From Streptomyces misionensis (GTDB lineage Bacteria; Actinomycetota; Actinomycetes; Streptomycetales; Streptomycetaceae): 64,000 nucleotides of DNA. Both the position numbers and the translations under genes were made by a program. The stretch spans positions 7,501,001 through 7,565,000 of the forward strand of contig NZ_FNTD01000004.1 of the NCBI RefSeq assembly GCF_900104815.1, in the 5' to 3' direction. The notes below the pieces were generated by a model. That model did no database searches and was not told the origin of the DNA. It was given only the letters and a program-made list of their open reading frames with translations. Numbering within the stretch: the stretch's first letter is position 1; every line of letters begins with the position of its first letter. Below are positions 8,910 to 16,837 of the stretch, piece by piece.

Positions 8910-9662
8910 TCACGCGGCGTCGTGGAACACCAGCCCGAGGGTGCGCCGCCGTCCGGACCGCACGGTGCTCACTCCGTGCCGCATCGCCCCGGCCGACCAG
9001 CCGCGCCGCGTGCGCACGGGGCGGTCCCGGGTGGTGAACACCAGCCCGTGCCCCTGTCGCAGCACGGTCGCCGTGCCCCGGGACTGGGCCCGCGCCCGCT
9101 GCTCGACCATCAGGAACTCGCCGCCGGTGTAGTCGTCGCCGTACGCGTCCAGGGCGAGCACCACCTGGAGCGGGAAGACCAGCTCCCCGAACACGTCCCG
9201 GTGCAGGGCGTTCCAGTCGCCGGGCCCGTAGCGCAGCAGGATCTGCGCCGAGCGGTCCTGGCCGGCGCAGTGGCAGCGGGCCAGCCACTCGTCCAGCTCG
9301 TCGGGCCAGGGCGCGGGGCGGCCGAGCCGGGCCGCCCAGTCCCGGGCCACCGGAAGCAGCCGCGGGTAGAGCGCGGCGCGCAGGGCGGCCACCGGGGCGG
9401 GCAGGTCATGGGTGAAGTAGCGGTACTCGCCGCAGCCGTACCGGTGCCGGGCCAGGTCGACGGTGGTGCGGAACAGCTCCGGCCGGTCGTACAGGGCGGC
9501 CAGCGCGGCGCACTCGGCGGGCGTCAGCAGCGGGCCGGTGGCCGCGCAGCCGTGCTCGTCCAGCTCGGCCGCGAGCGCGGTCCAGTCGGTGCCGGCCACC
9601 CGGCGGCGGACCTCGGCCTCGGTGGGTGTCATGCCTGGCGCCTCCATCGGATCGGTGCTCAT
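8910..9662 (-). CDS. 2OG-Fe(II) oxygenase
   Basis: 250-aa double-stranded beta-helix dioxygenase. Iron ligands are seen as His and Asp in LHRDVFGE and a distal His in AMRHGVSTVRSG, whose Arg would bind the 2-oxoglutarate carboxylate. N-terminal helical part (about 1-70) is typical of uncharacterised prolyl-hydroxylase-like proteins. Start chosen at the ATG after GGGAGG; an alternative in-frame ATG lies 15 nt downstream. A substrate (protein or small molecule) cannot be deduced. About 260 bp of non-coding sequence with a few A/T runs separates it from the SpoIIE gene. Confidence 0.85.
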   Translation of the reverse strand: MSTDPMEAPGMTPTEAEVRRRVAGTDWTALAAELDEHGCAATGPLLTPAECAALAALYDRPELFRTTVDLARHRYGCGEYRYFTHDLPAPVAALRAALYPRLLPVARDWAARLGRPAPWPDELDEWLARCHCAGQDRSAQILLRYGPGDWNALHRDVFGELVFPLQVVLALDAYGDDYTGGEFLMVEQRARAQSRGTATVLRQGHGLVFTTRDRPVRTRRGWSAGAMRHGVSTVRSGRRRTLGLVFHDAA

Positions 9663-9770
9663 CGGTCCTCCCGAACGGCTCTCGTGGGCTCTCCATGCCG
9701 AGTCTGCGTCGCCGGGCGGGGCGGGACCGGCGGACAACGGACGTGGTCCTCGGGTGCCGCAGGTCACGGC

Positions 9771-9833
9771 CGGTACCGCATCAGGTGTGAGATGACCTGC
9801 GGATATTTACGGGTGAGTACCCGAGCGGTACCG
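9771..9833. promoter_or_regulatory. Paired palindromic octamers upstream of toxin-antitoxin operon
   Basis: The palindrome CGGTACCG occurs at 9771-9778 and again at 9826-9833, the second only 8 bp before the antitoxin start codon. No Shine-Dalgarno sequence is visible between. Two matched palindromes fit binding of a dimeric antitoxin repressor, as in autoregulated toxin-antitoxin operons; this is an inference. Confidence 0.4.
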
Positions 9834-9841
9834 TTTGGTCC

Positions 9842-10084
9842 ATGCCAGCTCTCAACGTGGAGTTCAGCGAACGGGAACTAGAGGACCTGCGGCAGATCGC
9901 CAAGGAGCGCGGTACGTCGATGAAGGCCCTCGTCCGCGAGGCCGCCGCCGCCGACATCGCCCGGCACCGGGCGCTCCAGGAGGGCGCCGAGGCGTTCCGC
10001 AGTTTCTTCACCACTCACGCCGAGGAATTCGCGGCCGCCTTCCCCGAGGACGAACCTCCCGTCGCGCGGGGCGAGGCCGCCTGA
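9842..10084 (+). CDS. Antitoxin of Fic-like toxin-antitoxin pair
   Basis: 80-aa acidic protein. The N-terminal strand-helix-helix (LNVEFSERELEDLRQIAKER then TSMKALVREAA) resembles a ribbon-helix-helix DNA-binding fold, and the C-terminal half (about 45-80) is likely the toxin-neutralising tail. The toxin gene begins 3 bp after the stop codon. The start has no clear ribosome binding site. In the Phd/Doc-like arrangement the antitoxin both neutralises the toxin and represses the operon. Confidence 0.8.
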   Translation: MPALNVEFSERELEDLRQIAKERGTSMKALVREAAAADIARHRALQEGAEAFRSFFTTHAEEFAAAFPEDEPPVARGEAA

Positions 10085-10087
10085 GTG

Positions 10088-10465
10088 ATGCCTCCCGTCA
10101 TCCACATCGATGTCCCGTGGCTGCTCCAGCGGCACGAGGAAGTGCTGCCCGACCAGCCCGCGGTCGACGACTTCTCCGCACTCGTCGCCGCCGTCGCCCG
10201 GCACCGGGTCGATCCGCCCAGGCTCGGCGTGGACTCCGACCCCGCCTGGCGGGCCGCCGCCCTGCTGCACACCCTCACCCTGCTCAGGCCCTTGCCCACC
10301 GCCAACGCCCGCTTCGCCTGCGCCACCGCCGTGGCCTACATGTTCGTCAGCGGCGTCGGCATCGACCCGCCCTACGGCGCCCTCGTGGACCTCGCCCGCG
10401 ATCTGCTCTCCGGCAAGACCGACGTCTACGGCGCCGCCGACCGGCTGCGTTCCTGGCAGATCTGA
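10088..10465 (+). CDS. Fic/Doc-family toxin-like protein with altered active site
   Basis: 125-aa compact helical protein placed directly after its antitoxin. Streptomyces proteins of this type are classed as Fic/Doc toxin components. In Doc, the active motif is H-x-F-x-D-A-N-K-R-T-A; here the aligned segment is RPLPTANARFA (residues 67-77), so the catalytic His is Arg and the Lys is Ala, while the Ala-Asn and the Arg are kept. It is therefore likely inactive as an AMP-transferase or kinase, or works by another mechanism. A GTG 3 nt upstream is an alternative start. Confidence 0.8.
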   Translation: MPPVIHIDVPWLLQRHEEVLPDQPAVDDFSALVAAVARHRVDPPRLGVDSDPAWRAAALLHTLTLLRPLPTANARFACATAVAYMFVSGVGIDPPYGALVDLARDLLSGKTDVYGAADRLRSWQI

Positions 10466-10827
10466 TCCGCACCGGCCGCCGGCCCGACGGGGGGCTTAGC
10501 CGGACAGGCCGCGGAGCCGTCCGTGCCCGCCCGGCCGGAGGGGGAAGGCGCCGGGGCCGCCGGCCGGGGCGGGCAGAACGGGCCGGCGGCCGGTCGCGCA
10601 CGGGAGAGCCGCCGTCCCGCGCGGGGCCTTCCGAGGGGCCGGGCCCAGTCCACCACCGGCGCGGGCGCGGCGGTACGGTGCGCGCCCGCGCGATGGGTGC
10701 GCGGGGTTCACGCGGGGTGCGCGCGTACGCCCCGGCCCCGGGTCCGGCCGGGGCGTACGTCCGTCCCGGCTCCGGGTTCGTCCGGGCGGCGGGCCGGCCC
10801 CCCGTCGGGCCGGGCCCTCCCAGCCCG
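10466..10827. other. 362-bp non-coding gap
   Basis: Between the convergent toxin and flavoenzyme genes. Very GC-rich, with short CGG/CCG repeats and no reading frame that resembles a protein. Its only clear structure is the hairpin near 10724-10759. Confidence 0.5.
10724..10759. terminator. Strong bidirectional hairpin
   Basis: Perfect 14-bp arms (CGTACGCCCCGGCC and its complement) with an 8-nt loop, located between convergent genes. No U-tract. Confidence 0.7.
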
Positions 10828-11997
10828 TCAGGCCGGGTCCTCGGACAGGTCGGCCGGGGTGAGGGTCGCCGGGGTGGTGTGGCCCGAGAGGGCGAGGGTC
10901 AGGTCGAGTTCGGCGAGCAGGCAGCGGACGACGTGGGTCACGCCCACCTCGCCGTCCAGGCCCAGGCCGTAGACGTACGGCCGGCCCAGCAGAACCGCCT
11001 CCGCGCCGAGGGCGAGCGCCTTGAACACGTCGTCGCCGCTGCGGATCCCGCTGTCGAACAGCACCGTCAGCCGGTCGCCGGCCGCCGCCGCGACCCGGGG
11101 CAGCGCGTCGGCCGCCGCGACGGACCCGGCGACCTGCCGGCCGCCGTGGTTGGAGACCACCACGCCGTCCATCCCCGCGTCCGCCGCGAGCCGGGCGTCG
11201 TCCGGGTGCAGCACGCCCTTGAGGACGATCGGCCCGTCCCAGTGCGCCCGCAGGAACTCCAGGTCCGGCCAGGTGTGACCGGGGTCCCCGAACAGGCCGA
11301 GGAAGTGCAGCACCGCCGCGTCGGGATCCTCGTGCACCGGCTTGGCCAGACCCGCGCGGAAGGCCGGGTCGGTGAAGTAGTTGGCGGTGCCCACCCCGTG
11401 CAGGAACGGCAGATATGCCTGGTCCAGATCGCGCGGCCGCCAGGACAGCAGCGGGGTGTCCAGCGTGACCACCAGCACCGAGAACCCGGCCGCCCTCGCC
11501 CGCCCGAGGAAACTCCGGGTCACCTCGCGGTCCTTGCCCCAGTACAGCTGGAACCAGCGCTCGGCCTCCCCCATCGCCTCCGCCACCTGCTCCATCGGCG
11601 TGCTGGACGCGGACGACAGGACGTACGGCACGCCCTGCGCCGCCGCGGCGCGTGCGGCGGCGCTCTCGGCGTCCGGGTGCATGATCGACAGCACCCCCAC
11701 GGGCGCCAGGGCGAGCGGTGCCGGCAGGGTCCGCCCGAAGACCTCGACCGACAGATCGCGCTCCCGTACGTCCCGCAGCATGCGCGGCACGATCCGGCGC
11801 CGGGCGAGCGCCGCGCGGTTGGCGCGGGCGGTGCTGCCGTCGCCCGCGTTGCCCGCCACATAGCCCACCGGGCCCGGCCCGAGCCGGTGTTCGGCGAGCT
11901 CCTCCAGCCGGGTCAGGTCGGTCGGGAGCCGGGGCACGGCACCCGACATCCCGTTCAGGTAGATCTCGTACTGGAAGTCCGCCCAGTGCCTGGCCAT
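10828..11997 (-). CDS. FMN-dependent alpha-hydroxy-acid oxidase, lactate 2-monooxygenase-like
   Basis: 389-aa TIM-barrel flavoenzyme that oxidises 2-hydroxy acids such as lactate. The catalytic His and substrate Arg are in VVSNHGGRQ; FMN-phosphate binding is in FDSGIRSGDDV and AVLLGRPYVYGL; the N-terminal FQYEIYLNGMSG and the STPMEQV segment are typical of the lactate 2-monooxygenase branch rather than glycolate oxidase. ATG at 11997 has GGGAG upstream; the reading frame runs open further 5' but without a credible start. Product could be acetate plus CO2 (monooxygenase) or pyruvate (oxidase); sequence alone does not decide. Confidence 0.9.
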   Translation of the reverse strand: MARHWADFQYEIYLNGMSGAVPRLPTDLTRLEELAEHRLGPGPVGYVAGNAGDGSTARANRAALARRRIVPRMLRDVRERDLSVEVFGRTLPAPLALAPVGVLSIMHPDAESAAARAAAAQGVPYVLSSASSTPMEQVAEAMGEAERWFQLYWGKDREVTRSFLGRARAAGFSVLVVTLDTPLLSWRPRDLDQAYLPFLHGVGTANYFTDPAFRAGLAKPVHEDPDAAVLHFLGLFGDPGHTWPDLEFLRAHWDGPIVLKGVLHPDDARLAADAGMDGVVVSNHGGRQVAGSVAAADALPRVAAAAGDRLTVLFDSGIRSGDDVFKALALGAEAVLLGRPYVYGLGLDGEVGVTHVVRCLLAELDLTLALSGHTTPATLTPADLSEDPA

Positions 11998-12406
11998 CCG
12001 CTGCTCCCGTCTTCCCGGGCCGAGTTCGCGTGCGGCGCCGACAATACTGGCCGGTAGTGGGGGAGTCGGCCCCCGGGCGGAGCCCCCGCCTCCGGTGATC
12101 GTTCCATGAACACAGGGAGTCATGAAGGGGGCCGTGGGCGACAGTGTCGGAATGTTTCCGGACGATTAAATAAGCGCTGTTTTTCAGCCAATTGACGGCT
12201 TCTTGATGGCAACTACCGCGCAGTTACCGGGTCCTGTCGTTCGAATTCTGTGACTTCACGCCACTGATTCAACACGAAAGGTTACCGAAAGCCGTGGGGT
12301 CGATGTGTGTTTCCGCGGGGGACTCGGCAGAGTGGCGCTCGCCGCTCCGACGTCCCACCGGAAACGGAGCCGGCACCCTGTCTGTTCGAGCGGAAGGATG
12401 CACACA
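11998..12406. other. 409-bp intergenic promoter region
   Basis: Divergent control region for the flavoenzyme and the protease-inhibitor gene. From about 12140 to 12300 it is much more AT-rich than its surroundings (GATTAAATAAG, GTTTTTCAG). It contains the imperfect palindrome CGGAA-TGT-TTCCG at 12148-12160 and a TTGACG that could be a -35 element near 12192. No ORF or RNA gene is evident. Confidence 0.5.
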
Positions 12407-12841
12407 ATGCGGAACACCGCGCGCTGGGCAGCGGCCTTCGGCCTCACGGCCGTCGCCGTCTGCGGACCCCTGACCGGGGCCGCCGTCGCCGCACCGGACG
12501 CCGCCCCCGCCTCGCTCTACGCCCCCTCGGCGCTGGTGCTGACCACCGGCCACGGCGGCGACGCGGCCACGGCGGCCCCCGAGCGTGCCGTCACCCTCAG
12601 CTGCGCCCCCGGCGCCTCCGGCACCCACCCGGCCGCCGCCGAGGCCTGCGCGGAGCTGCGCGGAGTCGGTGGCGACCTCGGCGCCCTCAAGGCACGCGAG
12701 GACGTGTGGTGCAACAAGCTGTACGACCCCGTGGTCATCACCGTCCAGGGCGTGTGGCAGGGCCAGCGCGTCTCGTACGAGCGCACCTTCGGCAACACCT
12801 GTGAGCGGGACGCGACGGGCGGCAGCCTCTTCGCGTTCTAG
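12407..12841 (+). CDS. SSI-family (subtilisin inhibitor-like) secreted protease inhibitor
   Basis: 144-aa secreted protein: signal peptide (about 1-29, ending GAAVAAP), then the SSI fold. The four Cys (66, 81, 102, 132) match the two conserved disulfides. The reactive-site loop is C102-N-K-L-Y-D-P-V, putting Lys at P1 and Leu at P1', so trypsin-like proteases are the expected targets instead of subtilisin (SSI has Met at P1). Asn at P2 replaces the usual Pro. [18 protein letters not shown] and the ending SLFAF are family hallmarks. ATG at 12407 has GGAAGG at suitable spacing; the ATG at 12398 is too close to it. Confidence 0.95.
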   Translation: MRNTARWAAAFGLTAVAVCGPLTGAAVAAPDAAPASLYAPSALVLTTGHGGDAATAAPERAVTLSCAPGASGTHPAAAEACAELRGVGGDLGALKAREDVWCNKLYDPVVITVQGVWQGQRVSYERTFGNTCERDATGGSLFAF

Positions 12842-12983
12842 TGGACCGGGATCGCAGGTGCCCCCGCGTGGACACCGATCAGGACCGTGACTGGGGAGTG
12901 CGGCCCTGTGAAGCGGGGAACCCGCGGTCTCGCGCCGGGCCGTTGGGCGAAGTGGGGTCGCCCGCCGCCTGCCCGGCACCGAA

Positions 12984-13027
12984 GCCGCTCCCCGGTCAGG
13001 TCCGTGGGGGTCCTGCCGGGGAGCGGC
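12984..13027. terminator. Bidirectional terminator hairpin
   Basis: Perfect 12-bp arms GCCGCTCCCCGG/CCGGGGAGCGGC, extended by CAGG/CCTG after a bulged T, between the convergent inhibitor and CDGSH genes. An A5 run (T5 on the minus strand) lies just to the right. Confidence 0.7.
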
Positions 13028-13043
13028 CAAAAACGAACGGTGC

Positions 13044-13241
13044 TCAGGCCTTGCGCCGGTGACTGGTGTCGCACCAGGGATAGCGACGGCTGCGCCGGCA
13101 GGTGCACAGAGCGACACGGAACCGGTCCGAGGACACCGTCGTACCGTCCTCCAGCTCGACCTCCACCGGCCCCTCCACGAGCAGCGGCCCGCGCCGTTGC
13201 ACCGTGATCCGCCGGGCGCGCTCAGCAGGTTCGTTCGGCAC
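13044..13241 (-). CDS. CDGSH iron-sulfur domain protein
   Basis: 65-aa protein with one CDGSH-type motif, C-T-C-R-R-S-R-R-Y-P-W-C-D-T-S-H, which supplies the three-Cys one-His ligands of a labile [2Fe-2S] cluster; the Gly of CDGSH is Thr. It is the last gene of a three-gene unit and its GTG start overlaps the methyltransferase 3' end by 20 bp. Likely an electron or cluster carrier; the operon places it with an iron-containing redox enzyme. Confidence 0.88.
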   Translation of the reverse strand: MPNEPAERARRITVQRRGPLLVEGPVEVELEDGTTVSSDRFRVALCTCRRSRRYPWCDTSHRRKA

Positions 13242-13914
13242 GGATCACCACCAGCTCTTCCCTCGTCTCGTGCGGCGCCAGCAGTCCGCGCCGGCGCAGC
13301 CAGTCCGCCCGGGACCGCAGTACCGGCCCGAGTTCGATCCAGCGCCGCCGCACCACCGCGGCCTTCAGCCCCGCGCCGCGCAGCAGGTCCACCGTCCGAT
13401 CGGGATCGCTCAGCGCGGACTGCACGATCAGCACCACGCCCCCGGGCGCCAGCAGCGCGGGCGCGCCCTGGCAGACGCGGTCCAGCAGCAGCCGCCCGTC
13501 GTGGCCGGCGTCCCAGGCCCGGGACCGGCCGCGCGGACGGTCTCCGGTGTGCGGCGCGGGGACGTAGGGCGGGTTCGCGAGGATCATGTCGTAGGTCCGC
13601 CCGCGCACCGGGGTGAAGAGGTCGCCGCGCCGGATCCGCACCGGCAGCCGCCTCAGCCAGGCGTTCAGCCGGGCCGTCCACACCGCCCGCCGGGACACGT
13701 CCACCGCGGTCACCTCGGCGCCCATCCGGGCCGCCGTCAGCGCCAGCGCGCCGCTCCCGGTGCCCACGTCGAGAACCCGGGCCCCAGGCGGCACCACTTC
13801 CTCGCGCAGGGCCTCGGCCAGCAGCGCCGTGTCGTCCTGTGGGGCGTAGACGCCCGGAATCAGCAATGCGATCACGGACCGCGAGTACCCGTACATACCG
13901 GATGTATGGGTCAC
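13222..13914 (-). CDS. HemK/N5-glutamine-type class I methyltransferase
   Basis: 230-aa SAM-dependent methyltransferase. SAM motif I is VLDVGTGSGALALTAA, the acidic motif II is VTAVDVSRRA, and the catalytic NPPY tetrapeptide is in ILANPPYVPAP, which binds planar amide or base substrates. It lacks the N-terminal helical domain of PrmC, so it is closer to the HemK2/Mtq2 branch. GTG start at 13914 overlaps the TGA of the upstream gene (GTGA), indicating translational coupling. Substrate is unknown. Confidence 0.9.
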   Translation of the reverse strand: MTHTSGMYGYSRSVIALLIPGVYAPQDDTALLAEALREEVVPPGARVLDVGTGSGALALTAARMGAEVTAVDVSRRAVWTARLNAWLRRLPVRIRRGDLFTPVRGRTYDMILANPPYVPAPHTGDRPRGRSRAWDAGHDGRLLLDRVCQGAPALLAPGGVVLIVQSALSDPDRTVDLLRGAGLKAAVVRRRWIELGPVLRSRADWLRRRGLLAPHETREELVVIRAERTC

Positions 13915-14918
13915 ACCGTGCTCGGCTCTCCCAGGGGCACGCGGAGCGACGACCGCCCCGCGCGCCAGTCGGACAGCAGCCGCCGGGCCAGCCGGTCCTC
14001 CAGGTACTCGGTGGCGTCGATGCCGAAGGCGATGTCCGCGGCCAGCTCCGGCTCCTCCTCCAGGAGACCGCCGATCACCTCGTGCCGGACCACCTGCTCG
14101 TGCACCGCGTCCGCCTCCACGTGCTCGTCGTAGAAGAACTGCGCGGCCGCCCCCGCCCCGGTGCGGCGCAGCGCCTCGGCGAGCCGCCGGGAGCCGGGGG
14201 AGGAGGTGATCTCCACGTCGGCGAAGTGGCCCACCAGCGCTCCGCGCAGGGCGCGGTGCAGGCCGAACAGGGACATCAGGTTGACGACGGCGAGCATCTC
14301 GGCCGGGGCCGCGTCCAGGAACCGCCCGTATCCGGTGTCCAGGTCCAGGTCCCGCATCAGGTCGGCGAACAGGCGCGCGTGGACCCGCTCGGCGCGGCCG
14401 CCGCCGAACTCGTCGTACTCGACCGCCGCCATCGCCGCCTTCGCCCGGCCCCACAGCCGCGGCAGCACCCAGGCGTGCGGGTCGGCCTCCTTCAGGTGGT
14501 ACAGGGAACGCTGCGCCGCGTACTCCCGGAGCTGCCACAACTCGCCCTCGGCGCACAGGAAATGGCTGACGCCGGTGCCCTCTGCCGGTTCCACCAGGAG
14601 GGCACCGAGCGCGTCGTCCAGACTGTCGTGGACCGGGGTGTCGGCGCGCAGGGCGGCCAGGAACCGGCGCTCCAGCGCGGCCCGCACCCGCAGCAGGTCA
14701 GGGTCCCACTCGGCCTCGGCGGGCACACCCGCGAAGCCTCGGTAATGCAGCTCGTAACACAGGTACAGGGCGAGCTGCGGATCGTCGCCGTAAGGGTCCG
14801 CGTCCTTCGCGTCCACGGCCGCCGGCAGGGGGCCGGCATCCCGCAGATACGCGATGATCGCGGCGGACAGCGGTCCGCGGGCGTCCGGCAGCTCGGGTCC
14901 TCGCACAGGGTGGTCCAT
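13911..14918 (-). CDS. Iron-containing redox enzyme family protein
   Basis: 335-aa helical protein of the haem-oxygenase-like (TenA/PqqC-related) diiron or iron redox fold. Acidic and His-rich helices compatible with metal binding include FFYDEHVEADAVHEQVV, and the N-terminal half contains LCYELHYRGFAG. In other Streptomyces, genes of this type stand with a HemK-like methyltransferase and a CDGSH protein, as here, so the three products probably act together. Reaction unknown. Start ATG at 14918 chosen because conservation begins there. Confidence 0.8.
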   Translation of the reverse strand: MDHPVRGPELPDARGPLSAAIIAYLRDAGPLPAAVDAKDADPYGDDPQLALYLCYELHYRGFAGVPAEAEWDPDLLRVRAALERRFLAALRADTPVHDSLDDALGALLVEPAEGTGVSHFLCAEGELWQLREYAAQRSLYHLKEADPHAWVLPRLWGRAKAAMAAVEYDEFGGGRAERVHARLFADLMRDLDLDTGYGRFLDAAPAEMLAVVNLMSLFGLHRALRGALVGHFADVEITSSPGSRRLAEALRRTGAGAAAQFFYDEHVEADAVHEQVVRHEVIGGLLEEEPELAADIAFGIDATEYLEDRLARRLLSDWRAGRSSLRVPLGEPSTV

Positions 14919-14946
14919 GGCACCCGGGTACCCGCGTCCGGGCAGC

Positions 14947-15138
14947 TCAGTGGTGCCGTCCGGGTGTCTTGCGGTCGCCCTTCGACTGCTCCTGGGCCCC
15001 CGTGTTCGGGGTGATGGCGTCGCCCGCCTCGCCCCGGCCGCGGTCCGTCTCACCGCGCCGCTCGGCCTCCTCCGCCTCGTGCAGCACCTCGCCCAGCGCC
15101 GTCTCGGGCCGCTCCTGGCGCTCGTCCTCACCGGACAT
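14947..15138 (-). CDS. Small charged hypothetical protein
   Basis: 63-aa hydrophilic protein, rich in Glu, Arg and Gly, starting MSGEDERQERPETALGEV, with no hydrophobic core; probably disordered. The ATG follows AAGGGAGACG. It precedes the iron-redox operon by 28 bp and could be its first gene. Function not recognised. Confidence 0.65.
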   Translation of the reverse strand: MSGEDERQERPETALGEVLHEAEEAERRGETDRGRGEAGDAITPNTGAQEQSKGDRKTPGRHH

Positions 15139-15358
15139 GACGTCTCCCTTCCGTCGGTGTCGTCTGATCATCCGGGTTGCCCGGTACGGCGGTCTCAAGC
15201 CTGGACGGCGGCGGCACGCCCCGACGGAGGCGTCGGCGCGGCCGTGCGGGTGACCGGTGGGTGTGCCGGACCACGCCCGTTCGGGGGGGTGCCCGCCGGG
15301 GTTTCCCGGCAGACGGGGAACAACTCCGGAACCCCCGCCCCCGGAATAGCGAGGTGCC

Positions 15359-15886
15359 ATGGCCGTCGACCTCACCGGCAGCTACCTCACCCTCGACGAC
15401 GGCCGCCCCGCCGTCCGCTTCAGCCGCGCCTACGACCACCCCGCCGAACGTGTCTGGCACTTCGTGACCGACCCCGGCGAACTCGCCCGGTGGTTCCCCT
15501 GCCGCGCGGAACCGGAGCTGCGCCCCGGCGGCACCGTCCGCTTCGGCGACGACCCCGGCCTGCCCCCCGGCCGCGTGCTCGCCGTCGACCCGCCTCGGCG
15601 GCTCTCCTTCGCGTGGGGCGGCGACGAACTCCGCTTCGCCCTGGACCCGGCGGGCACCGACCGCACCCGGCTGACGTTCACCGACGTCCTCGACACCCCC
15701 GAGGCCGCCGCCCGCAACGGCGCCGGCTGGGAGGTGTGCCTGGCCGCCCTCGACGCCCTGGCGCGCGGCGAACACCCCGCGGGACCGCCCGCCGGCCCCA
15801 CCCCGCTCTGGAGGGCGTACTACGAGGGGTACCTCGCCGCGGGCGTCCCCTCGGGCGCCCCGGTACCCGGCCTGGACCGGCCCTGA
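15359..15886 (+). CDS. SRPBCC (AHSA1-like) domain protein
   Basis: 175-aa protein with the START/AHSA1-type ligand-binding fold: FSRAYDHPAERVWHFVTDP at the start of the helix-grip, then LARWFPC and the strand LSFAWGGDELRF. Such proteins bind hydrophobic ligands or regulate ATPases; no ligand can be inferred. Single gene, with GAGG upstream of the ATG. A 220-bp control region separates it from the divergent small gene. Confidence 0.85.
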   Translation: MAVDLTGSYLTLDDGRPAVRFSRAYDHPAERVWHFVTDPGELARWFPCRAEPELRPGGTVRFGDDPGLPPGRVLAVDPPRRLSFAWGGDELRFALDPAGTDRTRLTFTDVLDTPEAAARNGAGWEVCLAALDALARGEHPAGPPAGPTPLWRAYYEGYLAAGVPSGAPVPGLDRP

Positions 15887-16009
15887 CCCGCCCCCGTCCG
15901 CGCCATCTCCACATGCGCGTTGTGTCAGGGTGTGGCGCCCTGGATACACCGCGAGGGTTCGGCCCTGGAGTTCGCGAGACGTGTACGCCGTCGCAGTGAG
16001 GTCGCCACC

Positions 16010-16837
16010 ATGTCCCATGCACCGTCCCCCGCAGGACCGTCGAACCGCACGCGGCCGGTGACGGAGGCCGGCCCGGGTGCCGCGCCGGCCTGCCGTGGCA
16101 CGGCGCTGGTCACCGGCGCCTCCTCCGGCATCGGCGCGGCCGTGGCCCGCCGGCTGGCCGCCGAGGGCGGCTGGCGGCTGGTGCTCAACGGCCGCGACCT
16201 CACCCGCCTGGAGCATGTGGCCGCCGAGATCTCGGCCCTGGCCGTCGCCGCGGACCTCACCCGGCCCGGCGCCGACCGCCGGGTGGCCGAGGCCGCCCTG
16301 GACCACCTGGGCCGGGTGGACCTCGTCGTGGCGGGCGCCGGCGTCGGCTGGGCGGGCGACTTCACCGGCATGCCCCGCGCCCGCATCGAGGAACTGGTCG
16401 GCACCGATCTGCTGGCCACCCTGCACCTGGTGCGCGGTCTGCTGCCGCACATGGTCGCCGCCGGCTCCGGGCGCGTCGTGCTGCTCGGCTCCGTCGCGGG
16501 CAGCGTGGGCGTGCGCGGCGAGGCCGTGTACTCCGCGGTCAAGGCCGCCGTCGCCACGTTCGCCGACGCCCTGCGCTACGAACTGCGCGGCACCGGCGTC
16601 GGCGTCACCCACGTGGTCCCCGGAGTGGTCGACACCCCCTTCTTCGACCGGCGCGGCGCCCCCTACCGGCGCTCCTGGCCGCGGCCGGTGCCCCCCGAAC
16701 GCGTGGCGGACGCGGTGCTCACCGCCGTACGACGCGGCAAGGACGAGGTGTACGTCCCCGGCTGGCTGCGGCTGCCCGCCCGGGTGCGCGGGGCCGCGCC
16801 GGGCCTCTACCGGCGGCTCGCCGCCCAATTCGGGTGA
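16010..16837 (+). CDS. Short-chain dehydrogenase/reductase
   Basis: 275-aa NAD(P)-dependent oxidoreductase. Cofactor motif TGASSGIG, NNAG-equivalent VVAGAGVG, catalytic Ser in LLGSVAGSVG and YSAVK catalytic Tyr/Lys. An extra proline-rich N-terminus of about 25 residues precedes the Rossmann fold. Its stop overlaps the GTG of the DMT transporter gene (GTGA), so the two are co-translated. A role in lipid or envelope metabolism is suggested by the neighbours only. Confidence 0.92.
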   Translation: MSHAPSPAGPSNRTRPVTEAGPGAAPACRGTALVTGASSGIGAAVARRLAAEGGWRLVLNGRDLTRLEHVAAEISALAVAADLTRPGADRRVAEAALDHLGRVDLVVAGAGVGWAGDFTGMPRARIEELVGTDLLATLHLVRGLLPHMVAAGSGRVVLLGSVAGSVGVRGEAVYSAVKAAVATFADALRYELRGTGVGVTHVVPGVVDTPFFDRRGAPYRRSWPRPVPPERVADAVLTAVRRGKDEVYVPGWLRLPARVRGAAPGLYRRLAAQFG

